A stretch of 52,304 nucleotides of DNA from Sporolactobacillus sp. CQH2019 (GCF_028765345.1 NZ_JARAJZ010000015.1:1-52304), one strand, 5' to 3'. Counted from the stretch's first letter, positions 15,787 through 24,538 are shown. Made by a program: numbers and translations. The notes: generated by a model from the sequence alone, not told the origin.

Positions 15787-17866
15787 CACTCCGTTCCAGC
15801 GGAAGAGTAATGGTAACTGAAGTGCCCTTGCCCTCCTCTGATGCAATGTCAAACCGGCCGCCCAGCTGATCCACCCTTTTTTGCACAGTGATTAACCCAA
15901 TGTGGTTCTCCTGGGTCAGGCTGGACAGGCCCGCCGGTAATTTAAATCCCTTCCCCTTATCTTTAACGTTTACAATTAAAGTGTGATCCAGACTCTTCAG
16001 CGACAGAGAAACAAAAGGGGAGGATGAATGCTTGATCGCATTATATAAGAGTTCTTTAATCATCCGATAAACCTGGACGGCCAGTCGTTTCGATATAACC
16101 TTTAGGCTGAGATCATATGCCGTCTGAATGACGACATTATAGTTATTCTGCAGTTTGCGCTTCAATGCCTGCAAGCTCTGCTCCAATCCCAGATCTTCAA
16201 CCATGAACGGATGCAGTTCACGGGACATCTCCCTGATCTCGTAAATGCCGTTCATAAAAATTTCTTTCATTTCAAAGTACGCCTTATCTTCGATCATCTG
16301 CTCATCATGCATGGCTTCGACCTTATTGGCCATCAGGATCACATTCTGAAGCACTTCATCATGCAAATAAATCGATAGTTTCCGTTTTTCTTCTTCGCTG
16401 TTGATCAGCAGCGCACGATTAAACTGTTCCTGCGACAGAGAACGGTTTTGCGTCTCTCTTAATTCCCTGTCTAATCCGGAAAGGGCTTCCGTACTCGTCA
16501 GCAATTCTATCGCATCGGACTGTATTTTCTCAAGCAGCAGGCGCTCGTTTCGATCCAGCCGCGTCGCATTAGTCTTTTGTCCGATGATCATCCATCCCTT
16601 ATTGCCCTGATCGCCGTCCAGAGGAAAAACATGGCAGTTCATCGTTTCGGAGCGATGCTCATTTCTTTTATGATCCAGATACTGCATGCATTCATCGGCG
16701 AGAGAGCCGTCCGCAAAGATCCCGCTTTTATAAATGATCCGCGGTGTTTGATTGTTCTTCCAGATCAGGCAGGCGCCGTTGATATCAACCGTCTGATGAA
16801 TCAGGCGGATAATCAGCCGCCCGCAGGAAGTCAGATGCTGGCCGTTCAGAATCTGCTGCAGGATGATCTTTTTTTCTCTCTCGATATCGTGCTCTTTGCT
16901 GGTCCATTCCTTTTTGACCAACGGCTTGATGATTTTCTTGATGAGATTATAGACCGCAAGAACGGCCAGCATTAATCCGTTTAACCGATAAAAGGATCCG
17001 GGAGTCCGGGGATAGATCAGGAAGAATATACCATTAACGGAAATCAAAGAAAACAGCACAGCCAGTATTTCGAAAACAATCGGTTTCAGGCTCATCTTTA
17101 TGTCGATGATTTCCTGCTTGGTTAACAGGTAAGCCAGGGTTATCGGAAACAGGACGATGCTCAGCAGGCTGAAGAAAAAAGGAACGCTTGCAAGATGGAG
17201 AATTTCTGGAATCAGGCTTAAAAAGATAAGCGGTAAAAAAGATATGATCAGACTGGCAATCAAAATAGACAGCTGATTTTTTATTTTGGAAGAGTTTTTC
17301 TTCAGATGCAGATAGGTCAGGCAGATGCAGGCGATCAAAGAAATACAGACATTGGCAATGACGACGGTTCGGATGAATTGGAGCAGCTCGGGACTCCTAC
17401 TTAAACGGTCGGGATAAGTGTCAAAAAATACGATATTGATCATCGTTGCCAGCAGCCAGGCGACCTTCCGGATATATTGAAAGAACCGCGGCTTCGTAGA
17501 CGATGGAAAAAATTCAAAGAAGCGCATCAGAAAATAAGGCGCAAAGCTCGAGGCGATCACTTCAATTTCTTTAGCGGGCGATACATCGATGCTCGAAGCA
17601 ATTGAAACAGAAATAGCAAGTCCTGAAGTGTACATAAGGTAAAAAAAATGGCGGGTAACGACTGAATCCGGTTTGATTAAGAAGCAGACGAGGCCAGTGC
17701 CGACAAACACAAGTCCGAGAAACAGCAGCGAATAGTAGTAGCCAATTGAAGAAACTTGTGATAAGAGACGGAGCAGCGTGTAATCGGTTAACACGCGGCC
17801 CAGACAGTAGAGATTGACGATGACGAAGATAAATAAAAGAAGAATCGGGACCGTTTTTTTCATCAT
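15752..17866 (-). CDS. comP: ComP-like membrane histidine kinase
   Basis: A 704-residue sensor kinase. About nine to ten hydrophobic helices fill residues 5-311, followed by a GAF-like region (about 340-460). Next comes a HisKA_3 dimerisation/phosphoacceptor segment with His502 in LSIYLHDEVLQNV, then a HATPase domain (LLYNAIKHS, DKGKGFKLP, GLITVQKRVDQLGG). In ComQXPA systems ComP senses the modified ComX peptide outside the cell and phosphorylates ComA. Helix 1 and helix 2 are only about 20 residues apart, so there is little room for a large extracellular domain between them. ATG 17866 (a second ATG follows) has GGAGGGG about nine bases upstream, seven bases after the comQ stop. Confidence 0.85.
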   Translation of the reverse strand: MMKKTVPILLLFIFVIVNLYCLGRVLTDYTLLRLLSQVSSIGYYYSLLFLGLVFVGTGLVCFLIKPDSVVTRHFFYLMYTSGLAISVSIASSIDVSPAKEIEVIASSFAPYFLMRFFEFFPSSTKPRFFQYIRKVAWLLATMINIVFFDTYPDRLSRSPELLQFIRTVVIANVCISLIACICLTYLHLKKNSSKIKNQLSILIASLIISFLPLIFLSLIPEILHLASVPFFFSLLSIVLFPITLAYLLTKQEIIDIKMSLKPIVFEILAVLFSLISVNGIFFLIYPRTPGSFYRLNGLMLAVLAVYNLIKKIIKPLVKKEWTSKEHDIEREKKIILQQILNGQHLTSCGRLIIRLIHQTVDINGACLIWKNNQTPRIIYKSGIFADGSLADECMQYLDHKRNEHRSETMNCHVFPLDGDQGNKGWMIIGQKTNATRLDRNERLLLEKIQSDAIELLTSTEALSGLDRELRETQNRSLSQEQFNRALLINSEEEKRKLSIYLHDEVLQNVILMANKVEAMHDEQMIEDKAYFEMKEIFMNGIYEIREMSRELHPFMVEDLGLEQSLQALKRKLQNNYNVVIQTAYDLSLKVISKRLAVQVYRMIKELLYNAIKHSSSPFVSLSLKSLDHTLIVNVKDKGKGFKLPAGLSSLTQENHIGLITVQKRVDQLGGRFDIASEEGKGTSVTITLPLERSDEFEYQRTAGR

Positions 17867-17872
17867 TCACGG

Positions 17873-18817
17873 TCACCCCTCCAGGTAGTCTATTAATTGC
17901 TGGATCCGTGTCTTATCGCGCTGTGTTTCGCCACAATTCTTAATCAATTGAACGGCCCTGTTCAGATAGACCTTCGAAAGGATCAGACAATAATCAATGG
18001 CGCCTGTTTTTTTTATATAGTCTCTGATATCCTGCCGCAGCCGGCTGCCGTCCCGGGAGGTGCCGAGAAGCTTCAGCTGATCGAATAGCCATCCATTATC
18101 CTTTTGCTTGCTGAATTCGACGGCCTTGATCAGCGGCAGCGTCGCCTTGCGGTTGGTCAAATCGCTTTTCGCATCGCGCAGAATATCGGCGGCATCGTTT
18201 CTTAACTGGCCGGAGAATCCGATGTACCTCGCGATGTTCTCCCAGGCCGGCACGTTCTCAATCGCATTCACTTCGAAAACAAGCCGTAATAAGGAGACCG
18301 ATTTTTGTTCAATCAAGGAAAAATAATCGCGTTCCGAAGGTACGTTTTCGGTGATTCTGAAAGACAGATCTCTCCATTGGCCGATGGAAGCCGTCCTCAG
18401 ATTCCGGATCACACAGCTTAACTTTCCGAGCCGATCCGCTGCCGAGTATTTTAAGATCAAGTAAAGGGACTCCATTAAAAGCATGCTTGATAAAGTCAGC
18501 GTTCGCTGCGGCGTCAGCTTGGACAGCACCGGACTTTCCATGTCGCCATCCGCCAGTTCATCAATGATATCTGTGGCAAGGATCAGCAGCTCAACGGTAG
18601 CCGCACAGGCGGCCTGTTCGTCATGAACCGCGGCGTCCTCGCAAAAAACGGAGGAGATATAGAAAGAGAATTCACCCCAGGTAAAAAGCGCCGGCTCATG
18701 AAAAATCTTCCCTTCACCGTGCAAAAGGGAAGAAATCAGATTGCATGTTTCACTGTCCCATTCACTGTTTTTCAAATAATCGAGAAGAAACCGTCGTATT
18801 TCTTTTTTGATATCCAT
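17873..18817 (-). CDS. comQ: ComQ-like isoprenyl transferase (pheromone-modifying)
   Basis: A 314-residue all-helical protein of the polyprenyl-synthetase fold. The first Asp motif is reduced to TDIIDE (Asp83, Asp86). The second region NDAADILRDAKSDL (207-220) with KATLPLIKA is close to the ComQ second motif. ComQ cleaves and isoprenylates the ComX precursor on a Trp. A housekeeping farnesyl or heptaprenyl synthase would normally keep DDxxD at the first motif, which is weak here. The gene sits between the comX-like ORF (9 bases upstream) and the comP-like gene (6 bases downstream), all in one direction, which decides the assignment. Confidence 0.85.
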   Translation of the reverse strand: MDIKKEIRRFLLDYLKNSEWDSETCNLISSLLHGEGKIFHEPALFTWGEFSFYISSVFCEDAAVHDEQAACAATVELLILATDIIDELADGDMESPVLSKLTPQRTLTLSSMLLMESLYLILKYSAADRLGKLSCVIRNLRTASIGQWRDLSFRITENVPSERDYFSLIEQKSVSLLRLVFEVNAIENVPAWENIARYIGFSGQLRNDAADILRDAKSDLTNRKATLPLIKAVEFSKQKDNGWLFDQLKLLGTSRDGSRLRQDIRDYIKKTGAIDYCLILSKVYLNRAVQLIKNCGETQRDKTRIQQLIDYLEG

Positions 18818-18826
18818 TTTACATAC

Positions 18827-18991
18827 TCATATCCAAGTAAGAGTCTTCGTAATGATTCCCTTCTCAACCTGTTCCTTAAAGACTTGAAATACATCGGCAT
18901 CCAGACTTTGTCTCGCAAGGGCCATTTCGTTCGCTCCGATGACTTCCTTTCCCGAAAACAGTTGAATCATGTCCCAAAGCTTCTGATTCAT
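18827..18991 (-). CDS. comX: ComX-like pheromone precursor
   Basis: A 54-residue ORF starting MNQKLWDMIQLFSGKEV and ending GIITKTLTWI, with a Trp at the penultimate position. Known ComX precursors are about 55-58 residues and carry the isoprenylated Trp in the last ten. GGAGGT (complement of 19000-19005) lies eight bases before the ATG, a strong ribosome binding site. The stop is 9 bases before the comQ-like start, so the two are co-transcribed. The C-terminal segment would be released as a Trp-modified signal peptide. Length, Trp position, ribosome site and neighbour all agree, but ComX sequences diverge too fast for homology alone. In Bacillus subtilis comX lies between comQ and comP; here it precedes comQ. 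Confidence 0.8.
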   Translation of the reverse strand: MNQKLWDMIQLFSGKEVIGANEMALARQSLDADVFQVFKEQVEKGIITKTLTWI

Positions 18992-19090
18992 ACAACATTA
19001 CCTCCAATTTGTAATATTAAGTACATTTCAAAATTCAACATCATTTGCTGTTTTTCCTTTTTTTCTACCAAAAAAAATAATATTTTTGAC

Positions 19091-19143
19091 GATTTTAAAA
19101 TCAAAGGCATCCGGGCTCTGCAATGAGAAGAACCCAGGATGCC
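19091..19143 (-). terminator. Terminator between the ssu-type operon and the com locus
   Basis: GGCATCC (19106-19112) and GGATGCC (19137-19143) pair perfectly, extended by GGG/CCC with one bulged A. On the minus strand the stem is followed by TTTGATTTT (complement of 19097-19105). It separates the importer operon from comX, so comX should have its own promoter within about 100 bases. Confidence 0.7.
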
Positions 19144-19197
19144 GTTTTGGCAGCTATTTTGATTAAGCCTTAAGACGGATTGCCTGAATCAGAGAAA

Positions 19198-19956
19198 CTA
19201 TTGGGTTAGATGGATACTGGAATCCGCGAGCTGGTTCGGATGGATAATTTTTGCGAGTATTTCTTCGACGTATCTGCCAAATTTCGGATTGAATCTTTTC
19301 CGCGGACGGATCAGATCAATAGGAATATCAAGACTGATTCGGCCTTTTTCCAGTAAAATTACACGGTCCGCCAGTCTGACCGCTTCCTCAACGTCATGAG
19401 TGACGAGTATCGCCGTCAGGCGCTGCGCTTCCCATATGGATTCGACAAGGTCCTGCATATCCAGTCTGGTCAGTGCATCCAGAGCACTCAGCGGTTCATC
19501 GAGAAGCAAAAGATCCGGCTGATGAACCAGGGCCCTGACGAGGGCCACTCGCTGCTTCTGCCCTCCCGACAGTTTGGCCGGATATTGGTCCGACCATTCT
19601 TCAAGGCCGACGTGACGCAACATTTTCCGGGCTGCGTCCTTCCATTCTCCTTTTAATCCGACGCCGACATTATCAATGACCTTTTTCCATGGGAGCAGCC
19701 GGCCGTTTTGAAACATGACGCGAGCGGATCGATTGATCCCCTGTAGAGGGACATCGTCCTGAATGATCGATCCTCCTGTGGCAGTTTCCAGACCGGCGAT
19801 CAGTCTGAGAAGGGTGGTTTTCCCACATCCGCTTTTCCCGATAATAGCAATGAATTCCCCCCTTTTTACCCGGAGTGTCACGTCTTCCAGAACTTTCAGA
19901 TCCTGATATGATTTTGCGATATGATTTAATTGTAAAAAGTTTTCGCTTTTTTTCAT
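19198..19956 (-). CDS. ssuB: ABC importer ATPase, SsuB/TauB/NrtD type
   Basis: A 252-residue ABC ATPase with Walker A GKSGCGKTT, Q-loop MFQNGRLLPWK, signature LSGGQKQRVALVRAL, Walker B LLLLDEPLSALDALTR and the switch His in ILVTHDVEEAVRL. The Q-loop LLPW and EEAVRLADRV are typical of nitrate/sulfonate/taurine importers. The start at 19956 follows GAGGAG; an upstream in-frame start at 20010 lacks a better site. It is the last gene of a five-gene operon, following the permease by about 60 bases. The substrate cannot be read from the ATPase. Confidence 0.88.
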   Translation of the reverse strand: MKKSENFLQLNHIAKSYQDLKVLEDVTLRVKRGEFIAIIGKSGCGKTTLLRLIAGLETATGGSIIQDDVPLQGINRSARVMFQNGRLLPWKKVIDNVGVGLKGEWKDAARKMLRHVGLEEWSDQYPAKLSGGQKQRVALVRALVHQPDLLLLDEPLSALDALTRLDMQDLVESIWEAQRLTAILVTHDVEEAVRLADRVILLEKGRISLDIPIDLIRPRKRFNPKFGRYVEEILAKIIHPNQLADSSIHLTQ

Positions 19957-20019
19957 GTTTGCTCTCCTCAATTTTCCTGCATCATACTTTTTTCTATACG
20001 ATTGGAGCAATCAGGACTT

Positions 20020-20787
20020 TTAGGACCGGTTCCAGCGCAGCCATCTATTTTCAAAAAATTTGGCAATAAGATCGGATGCCTTGCCTAAAAGAGCATAGAT
20101 CAGAATGCACAAAACGATGACGTCCAGCTGCATAAATTCTCTGGCATTCATCGAAAGATAGCCGATGCCTGAATTCGAGGCAATCGTTTCGGCAACAATC
20201 AATGTCGTCCACATAACACCGAGCGCATAGCGTACCCCCACGAGGATGGAGGACAGGGCGCCCGGGAAGACCACGTTAAAGAAAAGGGAGGCGCCGCTTA
20301 ATCCGTAACTTTTTCCCATTTCGATCAGATCTTTGTCCACAGATCGAATGCCATGGTACGTGTTGATATAAATGGGAAATAACGCACCCAGCGCAACGAG
20401 AAACACCTTGGAAGTCTCACCGATGCCGAACCAAAGAATCACAAGCGGAATCAGTGCCAGGTGAGGAATGTTTCTTAACATCTGGACGGATGTATCGAGA
20501 AAAAGATCGGACAGCTTGAAAAATCCGTTCAGAACGCCCAACAGGAAACCGATGGAGCCGCCGATTAGAAATCCGGCAACGGCGCGGTACAGACTGATTA
20601 GAAGACTGCCGGTCAGTTCGCCTGTTCCGATCATTACGATGCCTGTTTTCACCACATCCGTCGGTGCGGGTAATGTCGTCGGCGAGATGATCCCTCCGAT
20701 GCTCAGAAATTCCCATAAAAGGAGTACAAATACCGGCAGGACGCCGGGCAGGAGACGCCTGATCCATTTTTTCTCAATGAACTCCAT
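20020..20787 (-). CDS. ssuC: ABC importer permease, SsuC/TauC type
   Basis: A 255-residue inner-membrane permease with about six helices. The BPD_transp_1 coupling region YGLSGASLFFNVVFPGALS matches the EAA loop of SsuC/TauC permeases. Other family features are LPAPTDVV near the N-terminus and WTTLIVAETIASNSGIGYL. ATG 20787 is preferred over GTG 20796 because GGGGG (20796-20800) is then eight bases upstream. The preceding gene encodes the binding lipoprotein and the next the ATPase, making a complete importer. Confidence 0.88.
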   Translation of the reverse strand: MEFIEKKWIRRLLPGVLPVFVLLLWEFLSIGGIISPTTLPAPTDVVKTGIVMIGTGELTGSLLISLYRAVAGFLIGGSIGFLLGVLNGFFKLSDLFLDTSVQMLRNIPHLALIPLVILWFGIGETSKVFLVALGALFPIYINTYHGIRSVDKDLIEMGKSYGLSGASLFFNVVFPGALSSILVGVRYALGVMWTTLIVAETIASNSGIGYLSMNAREFMQLDVIVLCILIYALLGKASDLIAKFFENRWLRWNRS

Positions 20788-20801
20788 ATTTGTCACCCCC
20801 T

Positions 20802-21755
20802 TTATTTCAGAATCGCCTGATGCACATCTATTTTTTTCGGAATCAGTTTTAACTGGTAAAATTGGTCGGCAATCGACTGCTGCTCGTCAAGAATCTGATT
20901 CGTTATTTTGCCGACACCGTAAACGCGTCTGTTGACAGCGAGAGTGATTGAAGCACGATCCATTTTCAAAGTGCTTGCCAGTTTTGAAATCAGTGCATCG
21001 TGGTGTTTGTTTGCCCACACCATGGACTGTTCCACTTCATTCAGAATGAGCGCCGTCACTGCCTGATGGCTTTTTGCAAAACTGCGCTTAGCGATAAAGA
21101 AATCACGGTCCGTCGTGAGTCCCTGTCCGTCTACCAGCAGTTTTGCGTTTTCATTGGTCTGTGCTGAAGCCGTGAACGGATCCCACACAACCCAGGCATC
21201 GACATTTCCTTTTCCAAAAGCGACACTTGCATCAGCCGGCTGCATATACACCGGAGTGACGTCTTTCATCGACAGCCCAACTTTTTCGAGGCCTTTAACC
21301 AGCAAATACTGTGAACTGGATCCCTTTGAAAAGGCAATCTTTTTGCCCTTTAAATCGCTTAAAGATTTTATTGAAGAATTCTTTTTGACTAAGATGCCGC
21401 TTCCCTCATATTTTGACGCCCCTGCTCCGACATAAACGATATTTGCCCCCGAAGCCTGTTCAACAACCGGTGGGGTGTTTCCTGTTCTTCCATAGTCAAT
21501 GCTTCCGGCATTAAGAGCTTCCAGCAGCGACGTCCCGTCCTGAAACTCGGTCCATTGAACTGTATATCCTTTTTGTTTCAGAGCTTTTGCCAATGATCCG
21601 TTAATTTTGGCAATGTTAAACTCGTCGCCTTTCTGGTAACCGATCCGGATGACCCCCTGATTTGTCTTCTGCTGAGCCGAGCTGCATCCGGCCAGCAGCA
21701 AAGCAACCGACAGAAGAAGAACAAACATGCGTTTGAATTTTGCGTGCTTTATCAT
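20802..21755 (-). CDS. ssuA: Substrate-binding lipoprotein, SsuA/NMT1 family
   Basis: A 317-residue solute-binding protein. The N-terminus is a lipoprotein signal (FVLLLSVALLLAGCSS, lipid-acceptor Cys24), so it is anchored on the outer face of the membrane. Family features include IRIGYQKGDEFNIAK, SIDYGRTGNTPPVVEQASGA, DLKGKKIAFSKGSS and VDAWVVWDPFTASAQ, as in aliphatic sulfonate-binding proteins. It probably delivers a sulfonate or related small organic acid. The exact ligand is uncertain because this family also binds nitrate, taurine and thiamine precursors. ATG 21755 is preferred to the TTG one codon before. Confidence 0.87.
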   Translation of the reverse strand: MIKHAKFKRMFVLLLSVALLLAGCSSAQQKTNQGVIRIGYQKGDEFNIAKINGSLAKALKQKGYTVQWTEFQDGTSLLEALNAGSIDYGRTGNTPPVVEQASGANIVYVGAGASKYEGSGILVKKNSSIKSLSDLKGKKIAFSKGSSSQYLLVKGLEKVGLSMKDVTPVYMQPADASVAFGKGNVDAWVVWDPFTASAQTNENAKLLVDGQGLTTDRDFFIAKRSFAKSHQAVTALILNEVEQSMVWANKHHDALISKLASTLKMDRASITLAVNRRVYGVGKITNQILDEQQSIADQFYQLKLIPKKIDVHQAILK

Positions 21756-21789
21756 CAATAATCATCTCCGTAGTTAAGGTAGCTGAATT

Positions 21790-23331
21790 TTAGAGACTTT
21801 TTTCTTGAATGATTTCTCTGCCTGCGATTATTTGTTTCTTAAGCAGGCTTCTCTGGATCTTTCCTGTCGGACCGGTCGGAATCCGATCGACGATTTCAAC
21901 GCCGGCCGGGCATTTGTAATCGGACAATGTCTGCCGGCAATGATCGAGTATCTTCTCAGCGAGATGCTCCGTCGCACGTCCCGGACCGGGGACTGCATAA
22001 GCGACCACTTTTTCTCCGTACAGCGGGTCCTGAAGGCCGATCACCGCCACTTGCTTCACTTCAGGCAGCTGCCGGATAGCTTCTTCCACTTCGTAAGGGC
22101 TGATCTTCTCACCGCCGCGATTGATTAATTCTTTTTTCCGGCCGATGATAAAAACATAACCTTCTTCATTTACATAACCGATATCGCCCGTATGGAACCA
22201 GCCATTTCGAAAGTCGTCCTGATTATCCGCCTCGACGTAATGCGTGATAACATTTTTCCCGCGGATCACGATTTCTCCCGTTTCCCGGGACGGCAGGACG
22301 TGATCTTGTTCGTCGACAATTTGCAAAGAGAGTCCGACCGGCAGGCCGACCGAACCGAGTACCCTTTTTTCAGGAGGAAGGGGGTTGACACAGATCTGAC
22401 TGGCGGCTTCAGTCATCCCGTAGGACTCGATCACCGGCACGCCGAATTTCTTTTCAAACTGTTGAGCGTGGAGCAGCGGCAATGGTGCCGATGCCGAGCG
22501 CACGAATCTTAAACCGGAGGAGATGTGATCGGGTGCGCCGGTGTGCAGCAGTATCGAAAGGACCGCCGGAACTGCCGATACCCACGTGACATGCTGCCCG
22601 TTGACAACGTTCCAGAATCTGGAGGCGCTGAATTTAGGAGCGATAATCAGTTTTCCGCCTGAAAGGCAAGGGGAAATCAGTCCGACAACCTGTGCGTTAA
22701 TGTGAAAAAGCGGCAGAAAACTATAAACAATATCCTTGCTGGTCAGTCGGTGCGCCCAAATGATATTTTGGGCTGCTGCATAGATCTGGCCGTGCGATAA
22801 TCCCACGGCTTTTGGACGTCCCGTTGTTCCTGAAGTATAAAGAAGAACGGCCGGATCATTTTCCAGCGGTTCCGGGCTTTCAGTCAAAAGTCTCTGTTCA
22901 GTCCGATCTCTATGTTTCCATTTCAAATAGTTCAGTTTTGATTCTTTTAATATCAGTCGTGCAGTTAAAACCTTCTGAGATGTGTACGGTTCAATCAATC
23001 CGGCCGACTGTTTCTCAGTCAGGAATCCGCCGGCCGGACAGCAGCGTCTCAGAAATGTCTGCAATTCGGAAACAGGCATCCGCGGATTGATCGGGACAGC
23101 AACTGCTCCGGCCGACAGGATTGCAAAATAAATCGCTATAAAGCGATAAGAATTCGGCAGTCCCAGCAGCACCCTATCGCCCTTTCGGATGCCGGCCTGC
23201 TGCAGAATCAGTCTGACATGCTCTATGTCGGATTGCAGATCCTCCGTCGAGTTCCAGCATTCGTTTTCCTGGATCAGAGGCCGGTCCAGTGACTGAAGAA
23301 CCTGTTTTAAGTGATCGATTAGTTCGGACAA
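21790..23331 (-). CDS. AMP-forming acyl-CoA synthetase, oxalate-CoA ligase-like
   Basis: A 513-residue class I adenylate-forming enzyme. Core motifs are LLYTSGTTGRPKAVGLSH (P-loop), ESYGMTEAASQ, WFHTGDIGYVNEEGY, IGRKKELINRGGEKISPYE and the C-terminal catalytic Lys in PTGPTGKIQR. The stretch LPLFHINAQVVGLISPCL, then FSASRFW, resembles plant AAE3 and yeast Pcs60 oxalate-CoA ligases. It should activate a carboxylic acid with ATP and CoA; oxalate or another short acid is possible but not proven. It starts at TTG 23331 after GGAG. It lies 19 bases after the acyltransferase and about 35 before ssuA, so it shares the importer operon. Confidence 0.85.
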   Translation of the reverse strand: MSELIDHLKQVLQSLDRPLIQENECWNSTEDLQSDIEHVRLILQQAGIRKGDRVLLGLPNSYRFIAIYFAILSAGAVAVPINPRMPVSELQTFLRRCCPAGGFLTEKQSAGLIEPYTSQKVLTARLILKESKLNYLKWKHRDRTEQRLLTESPEPLENDPAVLLYTSGTTGRPKAVGLSHGQIYAAAQNIIWAHRLTSKDIVYSFLPLFHINAQVVGLISPCLSGGKLIIAPKFSASRFWNVVNGQHVTWVSAVPAVLSILLHTGAPDHISSGLRFVRSASAPLPLLHAQQFEKKFGVPVIESYGMTEAASQICVNPLPPEKRVLGSVGLPVGLSLQIVDEQDHVLPSRETGEIVIRGKNVITHYVEADNQDDFRNGWFHTGDIGYVNEEGYVFIIGRKKELINRGGEKISPYEVEEAIRQLPEVKQVAVIGLQDPLYGEKVVAYAVPGPGRATEHLAEKILDHCRQTLSDYKCPAGVEIVDRIPTGPTGKIQRSLLKKQIIAGREIIQEKSL

Positions 23332-23350
23332 AAAATCAACTCCCTGAAAG

Positions 23351-24538
23351 TTAAGATTGCGGATTTTCCGTGGCTTCTATCTTTTTGAGCTTTTTAAACC
23401 GTTGGAATAATTTTGAACGCACCCCGATGCAATAGGAAAGAACCGGGGTTTTTAGGAAACAGACGGCGAGCAGCATGGACGAAAAATAAACGAACAAAAC
23501 AGCCATCGGCAACGACAGGTAAAACAGCCACGGATGCCCTGTCAGACGGGGCACAATAAGCTGACTGACGACATAAATCGGGATTGGTTGAATAAGAAAT
23601 GTGCCGAATGACGCCTTCGAAGCGATTTGGATGAAGCGATTAAACAATCCCTCGCCCCTTTTCTTTCGATGCCTGTCCCATATGCGTCCCAGAAACATGA
23701 CCAGCCCGATATACAGCATCGCATAAGGAAGATAAATGGGCTGCTGAACGGAAATTGCCATTGAATAGCTGTATTGAAGAAACGTGCGCACCAGGATATA
23801 GTGGCCGGACATGATGAAAAAACCGGCCGCGAACAAAATGACCATTAATCGGATATGCCTGTCTATAAATTCACCGATCGCCTGATAGTGGCAGGCCGCA
23901 ACGCCCCCCGCAGCAAAATAGCATACATAGGGCAGCATCAGTGATCCGCTGTGAACGAGAAGATAAGGCCAATCGGCTGTGTCCAGCTTCGGGACTGCAA
24001 AAGTAATCAGCGACATGATAAGCAGCTGCAGGAGGGCGCTCCAAACAAAAATCTGAGGATGACGTTTCTCAAATTTACGGAGAACGAAAAGCATAATCGG
24101 GAAGACCAAGTAAAATTGAAGCGTCACTAATACATAATAGATATAAAATAAATTACCGCGGCTCAGCGATTCCCAGAGGAGAGTCATAAACGTTTTGAAA
24201 GAAGAAAAGAGTCCGGGCGAATAAACATCTTTAATGAAAAAAAGGTAAAAGAGATTCCAAAATAAATACGGAATACCAACCAATGTGAAACGTTTCTTCC
24301 AGAAATTAAGAACATGAAAATCACGTCTGTAGTACACAAAGAACAGAACGAATCCGGTAATGAACATGAAGGCCATCCGCGTGACCTCAATGGATGCGTG
24401 AAAGGCGGAGAACAGCACGGATCCCATACGTCCATCTGACAAATAGCCGTTATATGTCGAAACGGTATGTACCGAAATGACTCCAAACATGATAAACGTC
24501 CGCATAAAGTCAATTTCATATAAATGCTTTTTCTTCAA
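23351..24538 (-). CDS. Acyltransferase family 3 membrane protein
   Basis: A 395-residue integral membrane protein with about ten helices. The N-terminal YEIDFMRTFIMFGVISVHT followed by FMFITGFVLFF is typical of acyltransferase family 3, whose members O-acetylate or O-acylate surface sugars and peptidoglycan. No SGNH domain follows, unlike full-length OatA. The start is TTG 24538 with AAGGAGG about twelve bases upstream, a rather long spacing. It is the first gene of the acyltransferase-ligase-SsuABC operon. The ligase could supply an acyl-CoA for it, but no substrate is indicated. Confidence 0.83.
   Translation of the reverse strand: MKKKHLYEIDFMRTFIMFGVISVHTVSTYNGYLSDGRMGSVLFSAFHASIEVTRMAFMFITGFVLFFVYYRRDFHVLNFWKKRFTLVGIPYLFWNLFYLFFIKDVYSPGLFSSFKTFMTLLWESLSRGNLFYIYYVLVTLQFYLVFPIMLFVLRKFEKRHPQIFVWSALLQLLIMSLITFAVPKLDTADWPYLLVHSGSLMLPYVCYFAAGGVAACHYQAIGEFIDRHIRLMVILFAAGFFIMSGHYILVRTFLQYSYSMAISVQQPIYLPYAMLYIGLVMFLGRIWDRHRKKRGEGLFNRFIQIASKASFGTFLIQPIPIYVVSQLIVPRLTGHPWLFYLSLPMAVLFVYFSSMLLAVCFLKTPVLSYCIGVRSKLFQRFKKLKKIEATENPQS

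Noticed and set aside
18623-19126. 167-residue plus-strand ORF over the start of comQ and comX
   Set aside because: Antisense to the coding frames of comQ and comX; no ribosome site and no recognisable family.
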